The notes: generated from the sequence alone by a model not told the origin. Positions 33,876 to 43,442 are shown, counted from the stretch's first letter. The stretch is DNA of 64,000 nt from Methylobacterium terrae (GCF_003173755.1 NZ_CP029553.1:4736001-4800000), one strand, 5' to 3'. Numbers and translations are program-made.

Positions 33876-36852
33876 GGATGCGCTCGCCTTTGGGATCGAA
33901 GAAGACCGGATCGACGACGGTGACGCGGGCGAAGCCCTCGGGCGTGGTGACGTGGAGGTGCGTGCCCTGGAGCGCGCGGCCATCCGCCACCAGGGCCATG
34001 GCGATGGAGCGGCCGCAATTCGGGCTCCAGTAGCTCGAGGTGACGTGGCCGAGCATCCGCATCGGGATCGGCTGGCCCGGATCGGCGACGATCTGCGCGC
34101 CCTCGTCGAGGACGAGCCTGGAATCATCGGTGACGAGGCCGACGAGCTGCTTGCGGCCGCTCGCCACCACGTCGGGCCGGGCGAGCGAGCGCTTGCCGAC
34201 GAAGTCCTTCTTGGCCTTGGCGATCATGCCCGCCAGGCCGACATCGTCCGGGGTGACCGTGCCGTCGGTCTCCTGGCCGATGATGATGTAGCCCTTCTCG
34301 GCGCGGAGCACGTGCATCGTCTCGGTGCCGTAGGGGGTGATGCCGTGCGGCTGACCCGCCTCCCAGACCGCCTCCCAGACCGCCTTCGCGTGGTCGGACG
34401 GCACGTTGATCTCGAAGCCGAGCTCGCCGGTGAACGAGACCCGGAACAGCCGGGTCGGCACGCCGCAGATCGTGCCGGTCCGCATCGCCATGTGGGGGAA
34501 GGCCTCGGGCGACAGGTCGATCCCGTCGACGAGGGGGGCGATGACCTCGCGCGCCTTCGGTCCCTGGAGGGCGATCACCGCCCATTGCTCGGTGGTCGAG
34601 GTCAGGAAGACCCTGAGGTCCGGCCACTCGGTCTGGAGGTAGTCCTCCATATGGGCGAGCACCCGCGGCGCGCCGCCGGTCGTGGTGGTGACGTGGAAGC
34701 AATCCGGGGCGATCCGGGCGACGACGCCGTCGTCGAGGATGTAGCCGTCCTCCTTCAGCATCAGCCCGTAGCGGCAGCGCCCGACCTCGAGCTTCAGCCA
34801 CGGGTTGATGTAGATGCGGTTCATGAACTCGGCCGCGTCGGGGCCGACCACCTCGATCTTGCCGAGCGTCGAGGCGTCGAAGATGCCCACCCCCTTGCGC
34901 ACCGCCTCGCATTCGCGGGCGACCGCCGCGTGGATGTCCTCGCCGTTCTTCGGGAAGTACCAGGCGCGGCGCCACAGGGCGACGTTCTCGAAGGTCGCGC
35001 CATGCGCTTCCGCCCAGTCGTGGATCGGCGTGGTGCGGATCGGATCGAACAGGGCGTGGCGCGCCGGGCCGACCAGGGTGCCGAAGGTGACCGGGGTGTA
35101 GGGCGGCCGGAAGGTCGTGGTGCCGACGCCCGGCAGCGTCTTGTCGAGCTGCCCGGCGACGATGCCGAGCGCGTTCATGTTCGAGGTCTTGCCCTGGTCG
35201 GTCGCCATGCCGGTCGTGGTGTACCGCTTGACGTGCTCGATCGAGTGGAAGCCCTCGCGCACCGCGAGCTTGATGTCCTTGGCCGTCACGTCGTTCTGAA
35301 AGTCGACGAAGGCCCGCACCTTGCCCGGATCGGCGTCGGTCGGCATGGCGCGCACCGGCTGGAAGCCGGTCGGGGTCGGGCTCGCGGTGAAGGTCCTGCG
35401 CTCGTCCGAGCCGGCCGCCCCGGCGCCGGCGGCGAAGCCCTCCTGGAGGATCGCCGCGAGGTCGTAGGTGCCCTTCGCGGCGCCCGCCGAGCGCTCGGAC
35501 TGGGCCGAGGTGCCGGGCACGAAGGCGTCGATGTCCCAGTCGTAGACGAGCTTGCCGCGGGATTGCGAGAACAGGTGCACCGCCGGCGTCCAGCCGCCCG
35601 ACATGCCGACGCAGTCGCAATCGAGCACGCGGCGCGCCCCGCAGCGCCCGTCCCGGTCGAGGGGAGCGACGATCAGGCCGGTGACGCGCTTGGTGCCCTT
35701 CGCGCCGACCACGGTGTGGCCGGTCAGCACCTCGACGCCGGCGGCCTTGAGGCGCGCCAGCTCCGGGCCGCACTCGGCTTCCGTCCTGAGGTCGACCAGG
35801 GTGACGGCGAGGCCCGCCGCCTCGGCGTCGAGGGCCGCCGCGTAGGCCGAGGCGCCGCTCGTCGCGAAGACGATCCGCCGGCCCGGCGCCACGCCGTAGC
35901 GGTTGACGAAGACCCGCACGCTCTCGGCGAGCATGATGCCGGGCCGGTCGTTGTCGGCGAAGACCAGCGGACGCTCGTGGGAGCCGCCGGCCAGCACCAC
36001 CTCGCCGGCGCGGACCTGCCACAGCCTCTCGCGCGGCGCCGTGCCGGGATTGGGCAGGTGGTCGGTGACCCGCTCGGCGAGCGCGACGTGGTTGTGGTTG
36101 TAGTAGCCGAACGCGGTGGTGCGGGAGAGCAGGACCACGTTCTCGCGGGAATCGAGCTCGGCCAGCGTCGCGCTCAGCCACTCCGCCGCCGGGCGGCCGT
36201 CGATCTCGGCGGTCGCGTCGTGCAGGAGCGAACCGCCGGGCTCCGGCCCCTCGTCGGCGAGGATCACCCGCTTGCCGGTGCGGGCGGCGGCGAGCGCCGC
36301 GGCGAGGCCCGCGGGGCCGGCGCCGACCACCAGCACGTCGCAATGGGCGTGGCGGTTGGCGTAGCGGTCGGGGTCGGCGACGGCCGGCGCCTTGCCGAGG
36401 CCCGCGGCGGCGCGGATGAACGGCTCGTAGACCTTGTCCCAGAACGTCCGGGGCCACATGAAGGTCTTGTAGTAGAAGCCGGCGACGAAGACCGGGGACA
36501 GAAGATCGTTGACCGCCCCGATATCGTGCTCGAGCGAGGGCCAGTGGTTCTGCGACAGGGTCTTGAGGCCGTCGCGCGCCTCGACCACCGAGGCGCGGTT
36601 GTTCGGGTCGATCCGGCCGGGGCCGCGATCGACCGAGAGCAGCGCGCTCGGCTCGTCGGGGCCGTGGCTCAGGATGCCGCGCGGGCGGTGATACTTGAAC
36701 GAGCGCCCGACGAGGTGGATGCCGTTGGCGAGCAGCGCCGAGGCGACGCTGTCGCCGTGGAAGCCCTCGATCGCGCGGCCGTTGAAGGTGAAGCGGACCG
36801 GGCGCGTGCGGTCGATGCGGCCGCCGCGGGACAATCTGAACGGCTGTGCCAT
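33868..36852 (-). CDS. soxA: Sarcosine oxidase alpha subunit
   Basis: A 994-residue alpha subunit of usual length. The N-terminal segment has RPVRFTFNGRAIEGFHGDSV and KYHRPRGILSHGPDEPSALL. The NAD-binding domain follows (DVLVVGAGPAGLAAALAAAR). The C-terminal 400 residues form a GcvT/aminomethyltransferase-like domain that binds tetrahydrofolate (ALWRRAWYFPKNGEDIHAAV; YGLMLKEDGYILDDGVVARI). The complex oxidises sarcosine to glycine, giving 5,10-methylene-tetrahydrofolate and hydrogen peroxide. The start overlaps the soxD stop (ATGA). Confidence 0.94.
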   Translation of the reverse strand: MAQPFRLSRGGRIDRTRPVRFTFNGRAIEGFHGDSVASALLANGIHLVGRSFKYHRPRGILSHGPDEPSALLSVDRGPGRIDPNNRASVVEARDGLKTLSQNHWPSLEHDIGAVNDLLSPVFVAGFYYKTFMWPRTFWDKVYEPFIRAAAGLGKAPAVADPDRYANRHAHCDVLVVGAGPAGLAAALAAARTGKRVILADEGPEPGGSLLHDATAEIDGRPAAEWLSATLAELDSRENVVLLSRTTAFGYYNHNHVALAERVTDHLPNPGTAPRERLWQVRAGEVVLAGGSHERPLVFADNDRPGIMLAESVRVFVNRYGVAPGRRIVFATSGASAYAAALDAEAAGLAVTLVDLRTEAECGPELARLKAAGVEVLTGHTVVGAKGTKRVTGLIVAPLDRDGRCGARRVLDCDCVGMSGGWTPAVHLFSQSRGKLVYDWDIDAFVPGTSAQSERSAGAAKGTYDLAAILQEGFAAGAGAAGSDERRTFTASPTPTGFQPVRAMPTDADPGKVRAFVDFQNDVTAKDIKLAVREGFHSIEHVKRYTTTGMATDQGKTSNMNALGIVAGQLDKTLPGVGTTTFRPPYTPVTFGTLVGPARHALFDPIRTTPIHDWAEAHGATFENVALWRRAWYFPKNGEDIHAAVARECEAVRKGVGIFDASTLGKIEVVGPDAAEFMNRIYINPWLKLEVGRCRYGLMLKEDGYILDDGVVARIAPDCFHVTTTTGGAPRVLAHMEDYLQTEWPDLRVFLTSTTEQWAVIALQGPKAREVIAPLVDGIDLSPEAFPHMAMRTGTICGVPTRLFRVSFTGELGFEINVPSDHAKAVWEAVWEAGQPHGITPYGTETMHVLRAEKGYIIIGQETDGTVTPDDVGLAGMIAKAKKDFVGKRSLARPDVVASGRKQLVGLVTDDSRLVLDEGAQIVADPGQPIPMRMLGHVTSSYWSPNCGRSIAMALVADGRALQGTHLHVTTPEGFARVTVVDPVFFDPKGERIHA

Positions 36853-37190
36853 CACGCCCTCGCCTCTGCCTGGGTGGAAGTGGACCCGGTCGAAGTGGAC
36901 CCGGTCGAAGTGGACCCGGTCGTCTTGGGCGTCTCGCCCATCTTGTAGGTCTCGAGGAAGCGGTCGCTCACGGTGTCGCGCCGCGCGTTGAACCAGCGGC
37001 CGCAGCCATGGACGTGGTTCCAGCGCTCGGCGTGCACCCCGCGCGGGTTGTCCCGCACGAACAGGTACTCGGCCCATTGCGCGTCGGAGAGCGCCGCCGG
37101 TTCGAGGGGCCGGGCGATGTGGGCCTGTCCGCCGCAGCGGAACTCGGTCTCCGGTCGGTTGCCGCAATAGGGGCAGGCGATCAGCAGCAT
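36852..37190 (-). CDS. soxD: Sarcosine oxidase delta subunit
   Basis: A 112-residue zinc-binding subunit. The ligands known from the family are present: Cys6 and Cys9 in ACPYC, His59 and Cys63 in NHVHGC. The blocks RPLEPAALSDAQWAEYLFVR and GCGRWFNARRDTVSDRFLET follow. The C-terminus ends in a low-complexity tail with three TGSTS units encoded by a 15-bp tandem repeat, which makes this copy slightly longer than usual. It lies between soxB and soxA. Confidence 0.93.
   Translation of the reverse strand: MLLIACPYCGNRPETEFRCGGQAHIARPLEPAALSDAQWAEYLFVRDNPRGVHAERWNHVHGCGRWFNARRDTVSDRFLETYKMGETPKTTGSTSTGSTSTGSTSTQAEARA
36877..36921. repeat. In-frame 15-bp tandem repeat at the soxD 3' end
   Basis: Three identical units GAAGTGGACCCGGTC, encoding TGSTS repeats in the SoxD tail. 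Identity of the units suggests recent copy-number change. Confidence 0.88.
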
Positions 37191-37221
37191 CGGGAGCCTC
37201 GTCGCGTCTGGGTTTGCGGGA

Positions 37222-38475
37222 TCAGTGCGCGACGGCGGCGGCGGCCGCCTCGTCGATGAGCCGTCCGGTGCGGAACCGGTCGAGGGTGAAGGGCGCGTTG
37301 ATCGCGTGCGGGCTGCCCGTCGCCAGGGTGTGCGCGAAGACGTGGCCCGAGCCGGGCGTCGCCTTGAAGCCGCCGGTGCCCCAGCCGCAATTGACGAAGA
37401 GGTTCTCGACCGGGGTCTTGCCGATGATCGGCGAGCGGTCGGGCGTCACGTCGACGATGCCGCCCCAGGAGCGCAGCATCCGCATCCGGGTGAATTGCGG
37501 GAAGACCTCGCAGATCGCGTCGAGGGTGTGGGTGGTGATGTGCAGGCCGCCCTGCTGGCTGTAGGAGGTGTACTGGTCGGTGCCCGCCCCGATCACCAGC
37601 TCGCCCTTGTCCGACTGCGAGATGTAGGCGTGGACCGCGTTCGACATCACCACGCAGGGGAAGACCGGCTTGACCGGCTCCGAGACCAGCGCCTGGAGCG
37701 GGTAGCTCTCGAGCGGCATCTGCACGTCGGCCATCGCCATCACGTTCGAGGTGTGGCCGGCGGCGACGACGCCGATGCGGCCGGCCCCGATATAGCCGCG
37801 GGTGGTCTCGACGCCGATCGCCCCCCCGGAGGCGTCGCGGCGGATGCCCTTCACTTCGCAGTTCTGGATGATGTCGACGCCGCGGGCGTCCGCCCCGCGG
37901 GCATAGCCCCAGGCCACCGCGTCGTGGCGCGCGGTACCGGCCCGGCGCTGGAGCGCACCGCCGAGGACCGGGTAGCGAAGGCTGCCCGAGATGTCGATCG
38001 GCGGACAGAACTCCTTGCATTCCTCCTTGGTCAGCCACTCGTTGTCGATGCCGTTGAGGCGGTTGGCGTAGACGTGGCGCTTGAAGCTTTGTACGTCGTG
38101 CAGGTTGTGGGCGAGCATTAGCACGCCGCGCTGCGAGAACATGACGTTGTAGTTCAGCTCCTGGGACAGGCCCTCCCAGAGCTTCAGCGCGTGCTCGTAG
38201 AGCGCGGCGCTCTCGTCGTAGAGGTAGTTCGACCGGATGATCGTGGTGTTGCGGCCGGTATTGCCGCCGCCGATCCAGCCCTTCTCGAGCACCGCGACGT
38301 TGGTGATGCCGTGCACGGTGGCGAGGTAATAGGCGGTCGCGAGACCGTGACCGCCGCCGCCGACGATCACGACGTCGTAGGCGGGTTTCGGCTGCGGGTC
38401 CCGCCACTGGCGGCCCCAACCCCGGTGCCCCTTGAGGGATTCCGAGAGCAGCGACGAGAGGGAAAATCGGCGCAT
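37222..38475 (-). CDS. soxB: Sarcosine oxidase beta subunit
   Basis: A 417-residue flavoprotein carrying the catalytic site. [20 protein letters not shown] is the standard SoxB opening. The FAD motif is [20 protein letters not shown]. The His in [17 protein letters not shown] corresponds to the covalent FMN attachment site of the family, and the C-terminal [20 protein letters not shown] closes the fold. The ATG at 38475 is used rather than an upstream ATG at 38586 because the family starts at MRRFS. It is the first gene of the sarcosine operon, with a 21-bp direct repeat 62-87 bp upstream. Confidence 0.94.
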   Translation of the reverse strand: MRRFSLSSLLSESLKGHRGWGRQWRDPQPKPAYDVVIVGGGGHGLATAYYLATVHGITNVAVLEKGWIGGGNTGRNTTIIRSNYLYDESAALYEHALKLWEGLSQELNYNVMFSQRGVLMLAHNLHDVQSFKRHVYANRLNGIDNEWLTKEECKEFCPPIDISGSLRYPVLGGALQRRAGTARHDAVAWGYARGADARGVDIIQNCEVKGIRRDASGGAIGVETTRGYIGAGRIGVVAAGHTSNVMAMADVQMPLESYPLQALVSEPVKPVFPCVVMSNAVHAYISQSDKGELVIGAGTDQYTSYSQQGGLHITTHTLDAICEVFPQFTRMRMLRSWGGIVDVTPDRSPIIGKTPVENLFVNCGWGTGGFKATPGSGHVFAHTLATGSPHAINAPFTLDRFRTGRLIDEAAAAAVAH

Positions 38476-38524
38476 CGGTCGGCCTCGCTGTGATGAGGGA
38501 TCATCGGGCGGCCTGTCGCACGGG

Positions 38525-38564
38525 GCTTTCCCGCTGGCGACCGCGAGTTTGGGATTTGCGACTC
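38525..38564 (-). promoter_or_regulatory. Candidate GbdR operator upstream of soxB
   Basis: On the minus strand, AGTCGC-N8-AA and GGTCGC-N8-AA form direct half-sites with a 21-bp period (GTCGC complements at 38558-38562 and 38537-38541). It faces soxB. It lies in the soxB-gbdR intergenic region, so it could also affect gbdR. Confidence 0.65.
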
Positions 38565-38717
38565 GGGGTCCGATTGCGGGCGCCACCGGAATCTGGAGGA
38601 GACCGCGGGTTGCCGCAAAGGGAGCACGAAACCGGCTTGCCTCGAAGCCTTCCCTGGAGTCATTCTCGGGTGACGATGCAAGGACGGTCTGGCGATGACG
38701 GTCTGGCGGTGGATCGG

Positions 38718-39725
38718 ATGATGACGGCCGGGACGATGGGCCCCGCGACGACGGGCGGTGCCGCCGTGACCGACGAGGTCACCTCCGTCGGGTTCATGCT
38801 CGTCGAGAACTTCTCGATGATCGCGTTCTCCTCGGCGATCGAGCCGCTGCGGCTCGCCAACCGCGCGGCGCGGCGCGACCTCTACCGTTACTCGCTATGG
38901 TCGGAGAACGGAATGCGCTGCACCGCCTCGAACGGCGTCGAGGTCCAGGTGGCGGGCAGCTTCGCCGAGGCGCAGGCCCTCGACCCCGCCCTCGACATGG
39001 CGATCGTCTGCGGCGGCATCGACATCCAGCGCCGGGACCACCGCGCGCTCCAGGCCACCTTGCGCCGGACCTGCATCCGCGGCGGCGCGATCGGCGCCGT
39101 CTGCACCGGCACCTACGTGCTCGCCAAGGCGGGTCTCCTCGACGGCTACCGCGCCACGATCCACTGGGAAAACCAGGCGAGCCTCGCCTCGGAGCATGAC
39201 GGGCTCGAGATCGGCTCCGACCTGTTCGAGATCGACCGCAACCGCTTCACCTGCGCCGGCGGCACCGCGGCGGCCGACATGATGCTGTCCTTGATCGTGC
39301 GCGCTCACGGGGCGGACATCGCGGCGGACGTCGCCGACCAGCTCATCCACCACCGCATCCGCGAATCCGGCGAGCGCCAGCGGATGGACCTGCGGATGCG
39401 CCTCGGCGTGGCCCACCCCAAGCTCCTGCACGTCGTCGGCCTGATGGAGAAGACCTTCGCCGAGCCGCTCGGCAGCCAGGACCTGGCCGAATCGGTCCAC
39501 CTCTCGAAGCGCCAGCTCGAGCGCCTGTTCCTGAAGTATCTCGGCCGGTCACCGGCGAAGCACTACCTGCGCATCCGCCTGGAGCACGCCCGCCACCTGA
39601 TCCGGCAGACCGCGATGCCGCTGCTCTCGATCGCGATCGAGTGCGGCTTCACCTCGGCCTCGCACTTCTCGAAATCCTACGTCGACCATTTCGGTCGGCC
39701 GCCGAGCACCGAGCGGAAGGCGTGA
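38718..39725 (+). CDS. gbdR: AraC-family regulator with DJ-1/glutaminase-like sensor domain, GbdR type
   Basis: A 335-residue regulator. The N-terminal two thirds is a class I glutamine-amidotransferase-like (DJ-1/PfpI) sensor: [60 protein letters not shown], and [17 protein letters not shown]. The C-terminal AraC domain reads [33 protein letters not shown] and [20 protein letters not shown]. This architecture is shared by ArgR, CdhR and GbdR of Pseudomonas; GbdR responds to glycine betaine or dimethylglycine. Its place between soxB and the importer supports the GbdR role. The start is uncertain (ATG at 38718, 38721 or 38676). Confidence 0.88.
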   Translation: MMTAGTMGPATTGGAAVTDEVTSVGFMLVENFSMIAFSSAIEPLRLANRAARRDLYRYSLWSENGMRCTASNGVEVQVAGSFAEAQALDPALDMAIVCGGIDIQRRDHRALQATLRRTCIRGGAIGAVCTGTYVLAKAGLLDGYRATIHWENQASLASEHDGLEIGSDLFEIDRNRFTCAGGTAAADMMLSLIVRAHGADIAADVADQLIHHRIRESGERQRMDLRMRLGVAHPKLLHVVGLMEKTFAEPLGSQDLAESVHLSKRQLERLFLKYLGRSPAKHYLRIRLEHARHLIRQTAMPLLSIAIECGFTSASHFSKSYVDHFGRPPSTERKA

Positions 39726-39765
39726 GGGGGCTCTGCCTGAACGGCGGGAGCGGCGGCTGAGAGCA

Positions 39766-40214
39766 TGAACCCTCCCCCCTCTGCGGGGGAGGGTGGCGAG
39801 CGCAGCGAGCCGGGAGAGGGGCAGCGCGACGCTTCAAGACGTGGCGCCCTCCAGAATGGCTCACTCATATCCGGAAGCGGCGTCCCCCCTTTCCGCCCCA
39901 CTCCGTGGGGCATCCCCCGCAGAGGGCAGGGCTGTCCGGGGAAAGGTGTGGCGCGGGTTTTCTCCTCTCCCCGCGGGCGGGGAGAGGGCTGTGTTCCCGT
40001 TCAGGGAGCACAGCAAGCGGAGGCGATAGCCGGAGCGAGGGTGAGGGGGTCTCGACAAGTGAGGCTCCTCCGGAAACACCCCCTCACCCTCGCCCTGCCG
40101 GGCTCCATTCACCCCCGACGAGGGGGGTGAATGCCTCTCCCCGCCCGCGGGGAGAGGGGTCTCCCGCGCCTCTTCCTTTCCCCGGACAGCCCTGCGCAGA
40201 GGGGGGAGGGTTCA
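39766..40214. repeat. Nested composite palindrome: family C element interrupted by a family B element
   Basis: The outer ends are a perfect 19-bp inverted repeat, TGAACCCTCCCCCCTCTGC at 39766 and its complement ending at 40214. Inside, a second perfect 19-bp inverted pair, CAGGGCTGTCCGGGGAAAG at 39927 and its complement at 40176-40194, flanks a complete family B copy (39964-40157). It fills most of the 691-bp gap between gbdR and the importer; the remaining ~200 bp before 40417 is AT-richer and shows nothing I can name. Confidence 0.82.
39964..40157. repeat. Intergenic palindromic element, family B copy 2 (nested)
   Basis: A 194-bp copy of the element at 7208, with the same end hairpins and internal AAGCGGAGGCGATAGCCGGA and CCTCCGGAAACACCCCCTCA blocks. 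It carries its own CATTCACCCCC..GGGGGTGAATG hairpin that copy 1 lacks. Confidence 0.78.
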
Positions 40215-40416
40215 GGCGCGGCGGCTGGCGCTCCCGTACTGCGCAACCTGTTGCATCGTGCACTGTGGTACAGTGAGCAACAATCACGCAAATACTTAAA
40301 ATCACAAATAGGCGCATCCGCCTCAAAAACAATTCCGGGCACCGCTTTCGCGGCCCCGGAACGACTCAGGTCCGGTGGCGGCGCCCGAACTGATGCCGGG
40401 CGCGCCCTGTCCCCCG

Positions 40417-41256
40417 TTACTTCACCCAGCCATCCACCGTCGCCCGATTGGCCTTGATCCACTTGGCGGCGGTCTCGGACGGCTTGGCGCCCTTCTCCTC
40501 GTTCTCCGCCATCATCGCTTCCTCGTCCTTGATGGTCAGCTTGAACTTCTTGAGGATGCCGTAGACCTCCGGCATGTCCTCCTTCAGCCCCTTGCGGGCG
40601 AGGGTGTTCACGGTCTCGTCATCGCCGAAGATTTTCTTGGGGTCGGCGAGGTACTTCAGCTCGTAGCGCGCGAACATCCAGTGCGGCGTCCAGGTGGTGA
40701 CGACGATGTCCTTCTTCTGGCGGATGGCGTCCTTGAGCGCGCTGGTCATCGTCGCGTCGCTGCCATCGACGAGCTTGACCGGCAGGCCGTAGGCCTTGAT
40801 CGCCGCCTCCGAGGTCTTCATCACGCCGGCGCCGGGATCGATGCCGATGACCTTGCCGTCGACCTCCGCCGACTTGGTCTTCAGGTCCTCGATCGAGTTG
40901 AGCTTTGAATAGGCCGGCACGGCCCAGCCGATCTTGGCCCCGGTGACGTTCGGGCCGATCAGCTCGAGGCGGTTCTTCAGCTTGTCGTAATAGGCGGCCT
41001 GGGTCAGCGGCAGCCAGGCCGCGACGCTCGCATCCGCGTCGCCCGTCGCCACCGCCTGCCACATCGCCGCCGCGGCGAGCGGGATCGCCTTCACCTCGTA
41101 GCCCTTCTCCTCCAGCACCTGCTGGAGGATGGTGGTGGCCGCCACCGCGTCGCTCCACTCGACATAGGCGAGGCGCACCTGCTTGCCGGCCGCCTCGGCG
41201 GGCGTCTGGGCGAAGGCGAGGCAGAGGAGGACACCGAGGGTGGTCGTCGCGCGCAT
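40417..41256 (-). CDS. Glycine betaine/choline-type ABC importer, substrate-binding protein (OpuAC/ProX family)
   Basis: A 279-residue periplasmic receptor with a cleaved signal peptide (LCLAFAQTPAEAA). The OpuAC blocks are RLAYVEWSDAVAATTILQQV, MWQAVATGDADASVAAWLPL and DIVVTTWTPHWMFARYELKY. The Trp residues in them form the aromatic cage that holds quaternary ammonium ligands. It is the last gene of the importer set (ATPase, permease, receptor). Betaine is the likeliest ligand from the surrounding pathway; choline or carnitine cannot be excluded. Confidence 0.9.
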   Translation of the reverse strand: MRATTTLGVLLCLAFAQTPAEAAGKQVRLAYVEWSDAVAATTILQQVLEEKGYEVKAIPLAAAAMWQAVATGDADASVAAWLPLTQAAYYDKLKNRLELIGPNVTGAKIGWAVPAYSKLNSIEDLKTKSAEVDGKVIGIDPGAGVMKTSEAAIKAYGLPVKLVDGSDATMTSALKDAIRQKKDIVVTTWTPHWMFARYELKYLADPKKIFGDDETVNTLARKGLKEDMPEVYGILKKFKLTIKDEEAMMAENEEKGAKPSETAAKWIKANRATVDGWVK

Positions 41257-41355
41257 GGGAGGCCGGTCCGGAGGCTGGTGGGTGGCGGAAGGGTGAGGTC
41301 GTCGGGCGGCGCCCGCAGGGTCGCGGGCGCCGCGAGGGTGGAGCGGATGCCGGGC

Positions 41356-42207
41356 TCAGGCCGCGCCGTGCGGCCGGGCGCGGTCGGCGAGCGCCTGGGT
41401 CGAGCGGTCGAGGATGACCGCCAGGATCACGATGCCGATGCCGGCCTCGAACCCGGCGCCGGCCTCGAGCCGCTGGATCGACTGCCACACCGCCCGGCCG
41501 AGGCCGCCGGCCCCGATCATCGCGGCGATGACCACCATCGAGAGCGCGAGCATCATAGTCTGGTTGACGCCCGCCATGATGGTCGGGAGTGCCAGCGGCA
41601 GCTGCACCTTGAACAGCTTCTGGGTGGTCGAGCCGCCGAAGGCGTCCGAGGCCTCGACCAGCTCCGAGGGCACGTTGCGGATGCCGAGCGCCGTCAGCCG
41701 GATGACCGGCGGCACCGAGAACACGATGGTGGCAAAGCAGGCCGAGACGGCGCCGAGACCGAAGAACGGCAGGGCCGGGATCAGGTACACGAAGCTCGGC
41801 AGCGTCTGCATCATGTCGAGGATCGGCGAGAAGGTCCGCCAGGCGCGCCGGCTCAAGGCGAACCAGATCCCGACCGGGATGCCGATCACCAGGGCCGTGA
41901 CGGTCGACAGGCTGACCAGCACCAGCGTCTCGACCGTCGCCTGCCACAGCCGCAGGTTCCACAGGAACAGGAGGCCGAACAGCGTCAGCAGGCCGATCTT
42001 GCGGCCGCCGATCCGGGTGGTGGCGAGCGCCGCGAGCCCGATGAACACCCAGGCCGGAACCGCCACCAGGGCGGCCGTCAGCACGTCGATCCAGTCGGAG
42101 ACCGTCCGGCTGACCGCCCGGGTCAGCCAAGAGCCATGGTCGGTGAGCCAGTCGAGGCCTTGGTCGCTGAGCGTGTCGAGGGGAAATTTCGGGACGTTCC
42201 AGTCCAT
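41356..42207 (-). CDS. Glycine betaine/choline-type ABC importer, permease (ProW/OpuAB family)
   Basis: A 283-residue membrane permease with about six helices. ALVIGIPVGIWFALSRRAWR, ILDMMQTLPSFVYLIPALPF and the coupling loop LVEASDAFGGSTTQKLFKVQ, then LPLALPTIMAGVNQTMMLAL, are the ProW signature. Its start (MDWNVPKFPLDTLSDQGLDW) lies 85 bp inside the 3' end of the ATPase gene, an unusually long overlap. Confidence 0.92.
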   Translation of the reverse strand: MDWNVPKFPLDTLSDQGLDWLTDHGSWLTRAVSRTVSDWIDVLTAALVAVPAWVFIGLAALATTRIGGRKIGLLTLFGLLFLWNLRLWQATVETLVLVSLSTVTALVIGIPVGIWFALSRRAWRTFSPILDMMQTLPSFVYLIPALPFFGLGAVSACFATIVFSVPPVIRLTALGIRNVPSELVEASDAFGGSTTQKLFKVQLPLALPTIMAGVNQTMMLALSMVVIAAMIGAGGLGRAVWQSIQRLEAGAGFEAGIGIVILAVILDRSTQALADRARPHGAA

Positions 42208-43442
42208 CGCTCCGCTCCTGCCGTCTTCTGAAGGATCGAGGTCTCGGGGTGATCGGCGTCGTGAGACCCGGGCGCGTGGGCGGCCAGGGCGCGCACCACG
42301 TCGCGGCTGCCGACGCCTCCGATCAGGCGCCCGTCCGGGTCGACGACGGCGACGCAGCCCTCCGCGGCGACCCGGGCCAGCATCGCGTCGAGGCGCGAAT
42401 CGGCCGCGACGGCGTCACAGCGCGCCTCGAGCAGGCTCGCGACGGTCTCCGATGGCCGGGCGGCGGCGAGCCGGTCGGCGCGCAGGCAGCCGGCGAAGCG
42501 ACGGTCGTCGTCGGCGACGAGCCAGGCGTCGCCGCCCTCGGCCGCGATCCGGATCCGGGCCTCGGCGGCGGTGAGCGTCGGTGCCAGGACCGGGGCGGAC
42601 CGGTCCGCGACCTGCCCCGCCCGCATCACCGCGGCGCGGTCGATGTGCTCGACGAACCGGGCGACGTACTCGGTCGCCGGACGGGCCACGATCTCCTCCG
42701 GCTGGCCGATCTGGACGACCTCGCCATCCTTCATCAGGACGATCCGGCCGCCGAGCGCCACGGCCTCGTCGAGGTCGTGCGAGACGAAGACGATGGTCTT
42801 CTTGAGCTTCCGCTGCAGGTCGCGCAGCTCCGACTGCATGTCGCGGCGGATCAGCGGGTCGAGGGCGCTGAACGCCTCGTCCATCAGCAGCACCTCGGCA
42901 TCGGCCGCGAGCGCGCGGGCGAGGCCCGCCCGCTGCTGCATCCCGCCGGACAATTCATGCGGATACTTGGCGTCCCAGCCCTTGAGGCCGACGAGCTCGA
43001 TGGCCTGCATCGCGGCCTCGTTCCGGCGCGCCGCCGGAACGTTCTTCAGTTCGAAGCCGAAGCCGACATTGGACAGGATCGTGCGGTTCGGCAGCAGGGC
43101 GAAGTGCTGGAACACCATCCCGAAGGTCTTCTGGCGGAACGCCAGCAGGTCCTTGCGGCCGAGCTTCGTCACGTCGACGTCGCCGACCACGATGCGGCCG
43201 CAGCTCGGCTCGACCAGCCGGTTCATGCAGCGCAGGAGCGTGGACTTTCCCGAGCCCGACAGGCCCATCAGGGTCAGGATCTCGCCCTCGACGATGTCGA
43301 AGGAGATGTCGCACAGGCCGACGACCGCGCCGCAGGCCGCCGCGATCTCGGCCTTGCGCTTGCCCTGCTTGATCAGGTCGATTCCCTCGACCTGCTTGGA
43401 GCCGAAGATCTTGCTGATGCCCTCCAAAACAATGCGGCTCAT
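42123..43442 (-). CDS. Glycine betaine/choline-type ABC importer, ATPase (ProV/OpuAA family) with CBS region
   Basis: A 439-residue ATPase. Walker A is GLSGSGKST, the Q-loop block is MVFQHFALLPNRTILSNVGF, the signature is LSGGMQQRAGLARALA and Walker B is VLLMDEAFSALDPLIR. The N-terminus KIFGSKQVEGIDLIKQGKRK is specific to the betaine group. A C-terminal CBS-like region follows (VASLLEARCDAVAADSRLDA; VAVVDPDGRLIGGVGSRDVV), which in OpuA senses ionic strength. The last 40 residues share DNA with the permease start and look unlike a CBS tail. A direct-repeat operator is 118 bp upstream. Confidence 0.9.
   Translation of the reverse strand: MSRIVLEGISKIFGSKQVEGIDLIKQGKRKAEIAAACGAVVGLCDISFDIVEGEILTLMGLSGSGKSTLLRCMNRLVEPSCGRIVVGDVDVTKLGRKDLLAFRQKTFGMVFQHFALLPNRTILSNVGFGFELKNVPAARRNEAAMQAIELVGLKGWDAKYPHELSGGMQQRAGLARALAADAEVLLMDEAFSALDPLIRRDMQSELRDLQRKLKKTIVFVSHDLDEAVALGGRIVLMKDGEVVQIGQPEEIVARPATEYVARFVEHIDRAAVMRAGQVADRSAPVLAPTLTAAEARIRIAAEGGDAWLVADDDRRFAGCLRADRLAAARPSETVASLLEARCDAVAADSRLDAMLARVAAEGCVAVVDPDGRLIGGVGSRDVVRALAAHAPGSHDADHPETSILQKTAGAERWTGTSRNFPSTRSATKASTGSPTMALG

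Noticed and set aside
33874..36948. Long plus-strand frame opposite soxA
   Set aside because: soxA on the other strand has full-length family support; the plus frame is low-complexity antisense.
38514..38519. Extra TGTCGC on the plus strand facing gbdR
   Set aside because: It lacks a partner half-site at 21 bp on either side, so it does not meet the rule used for the four operators.
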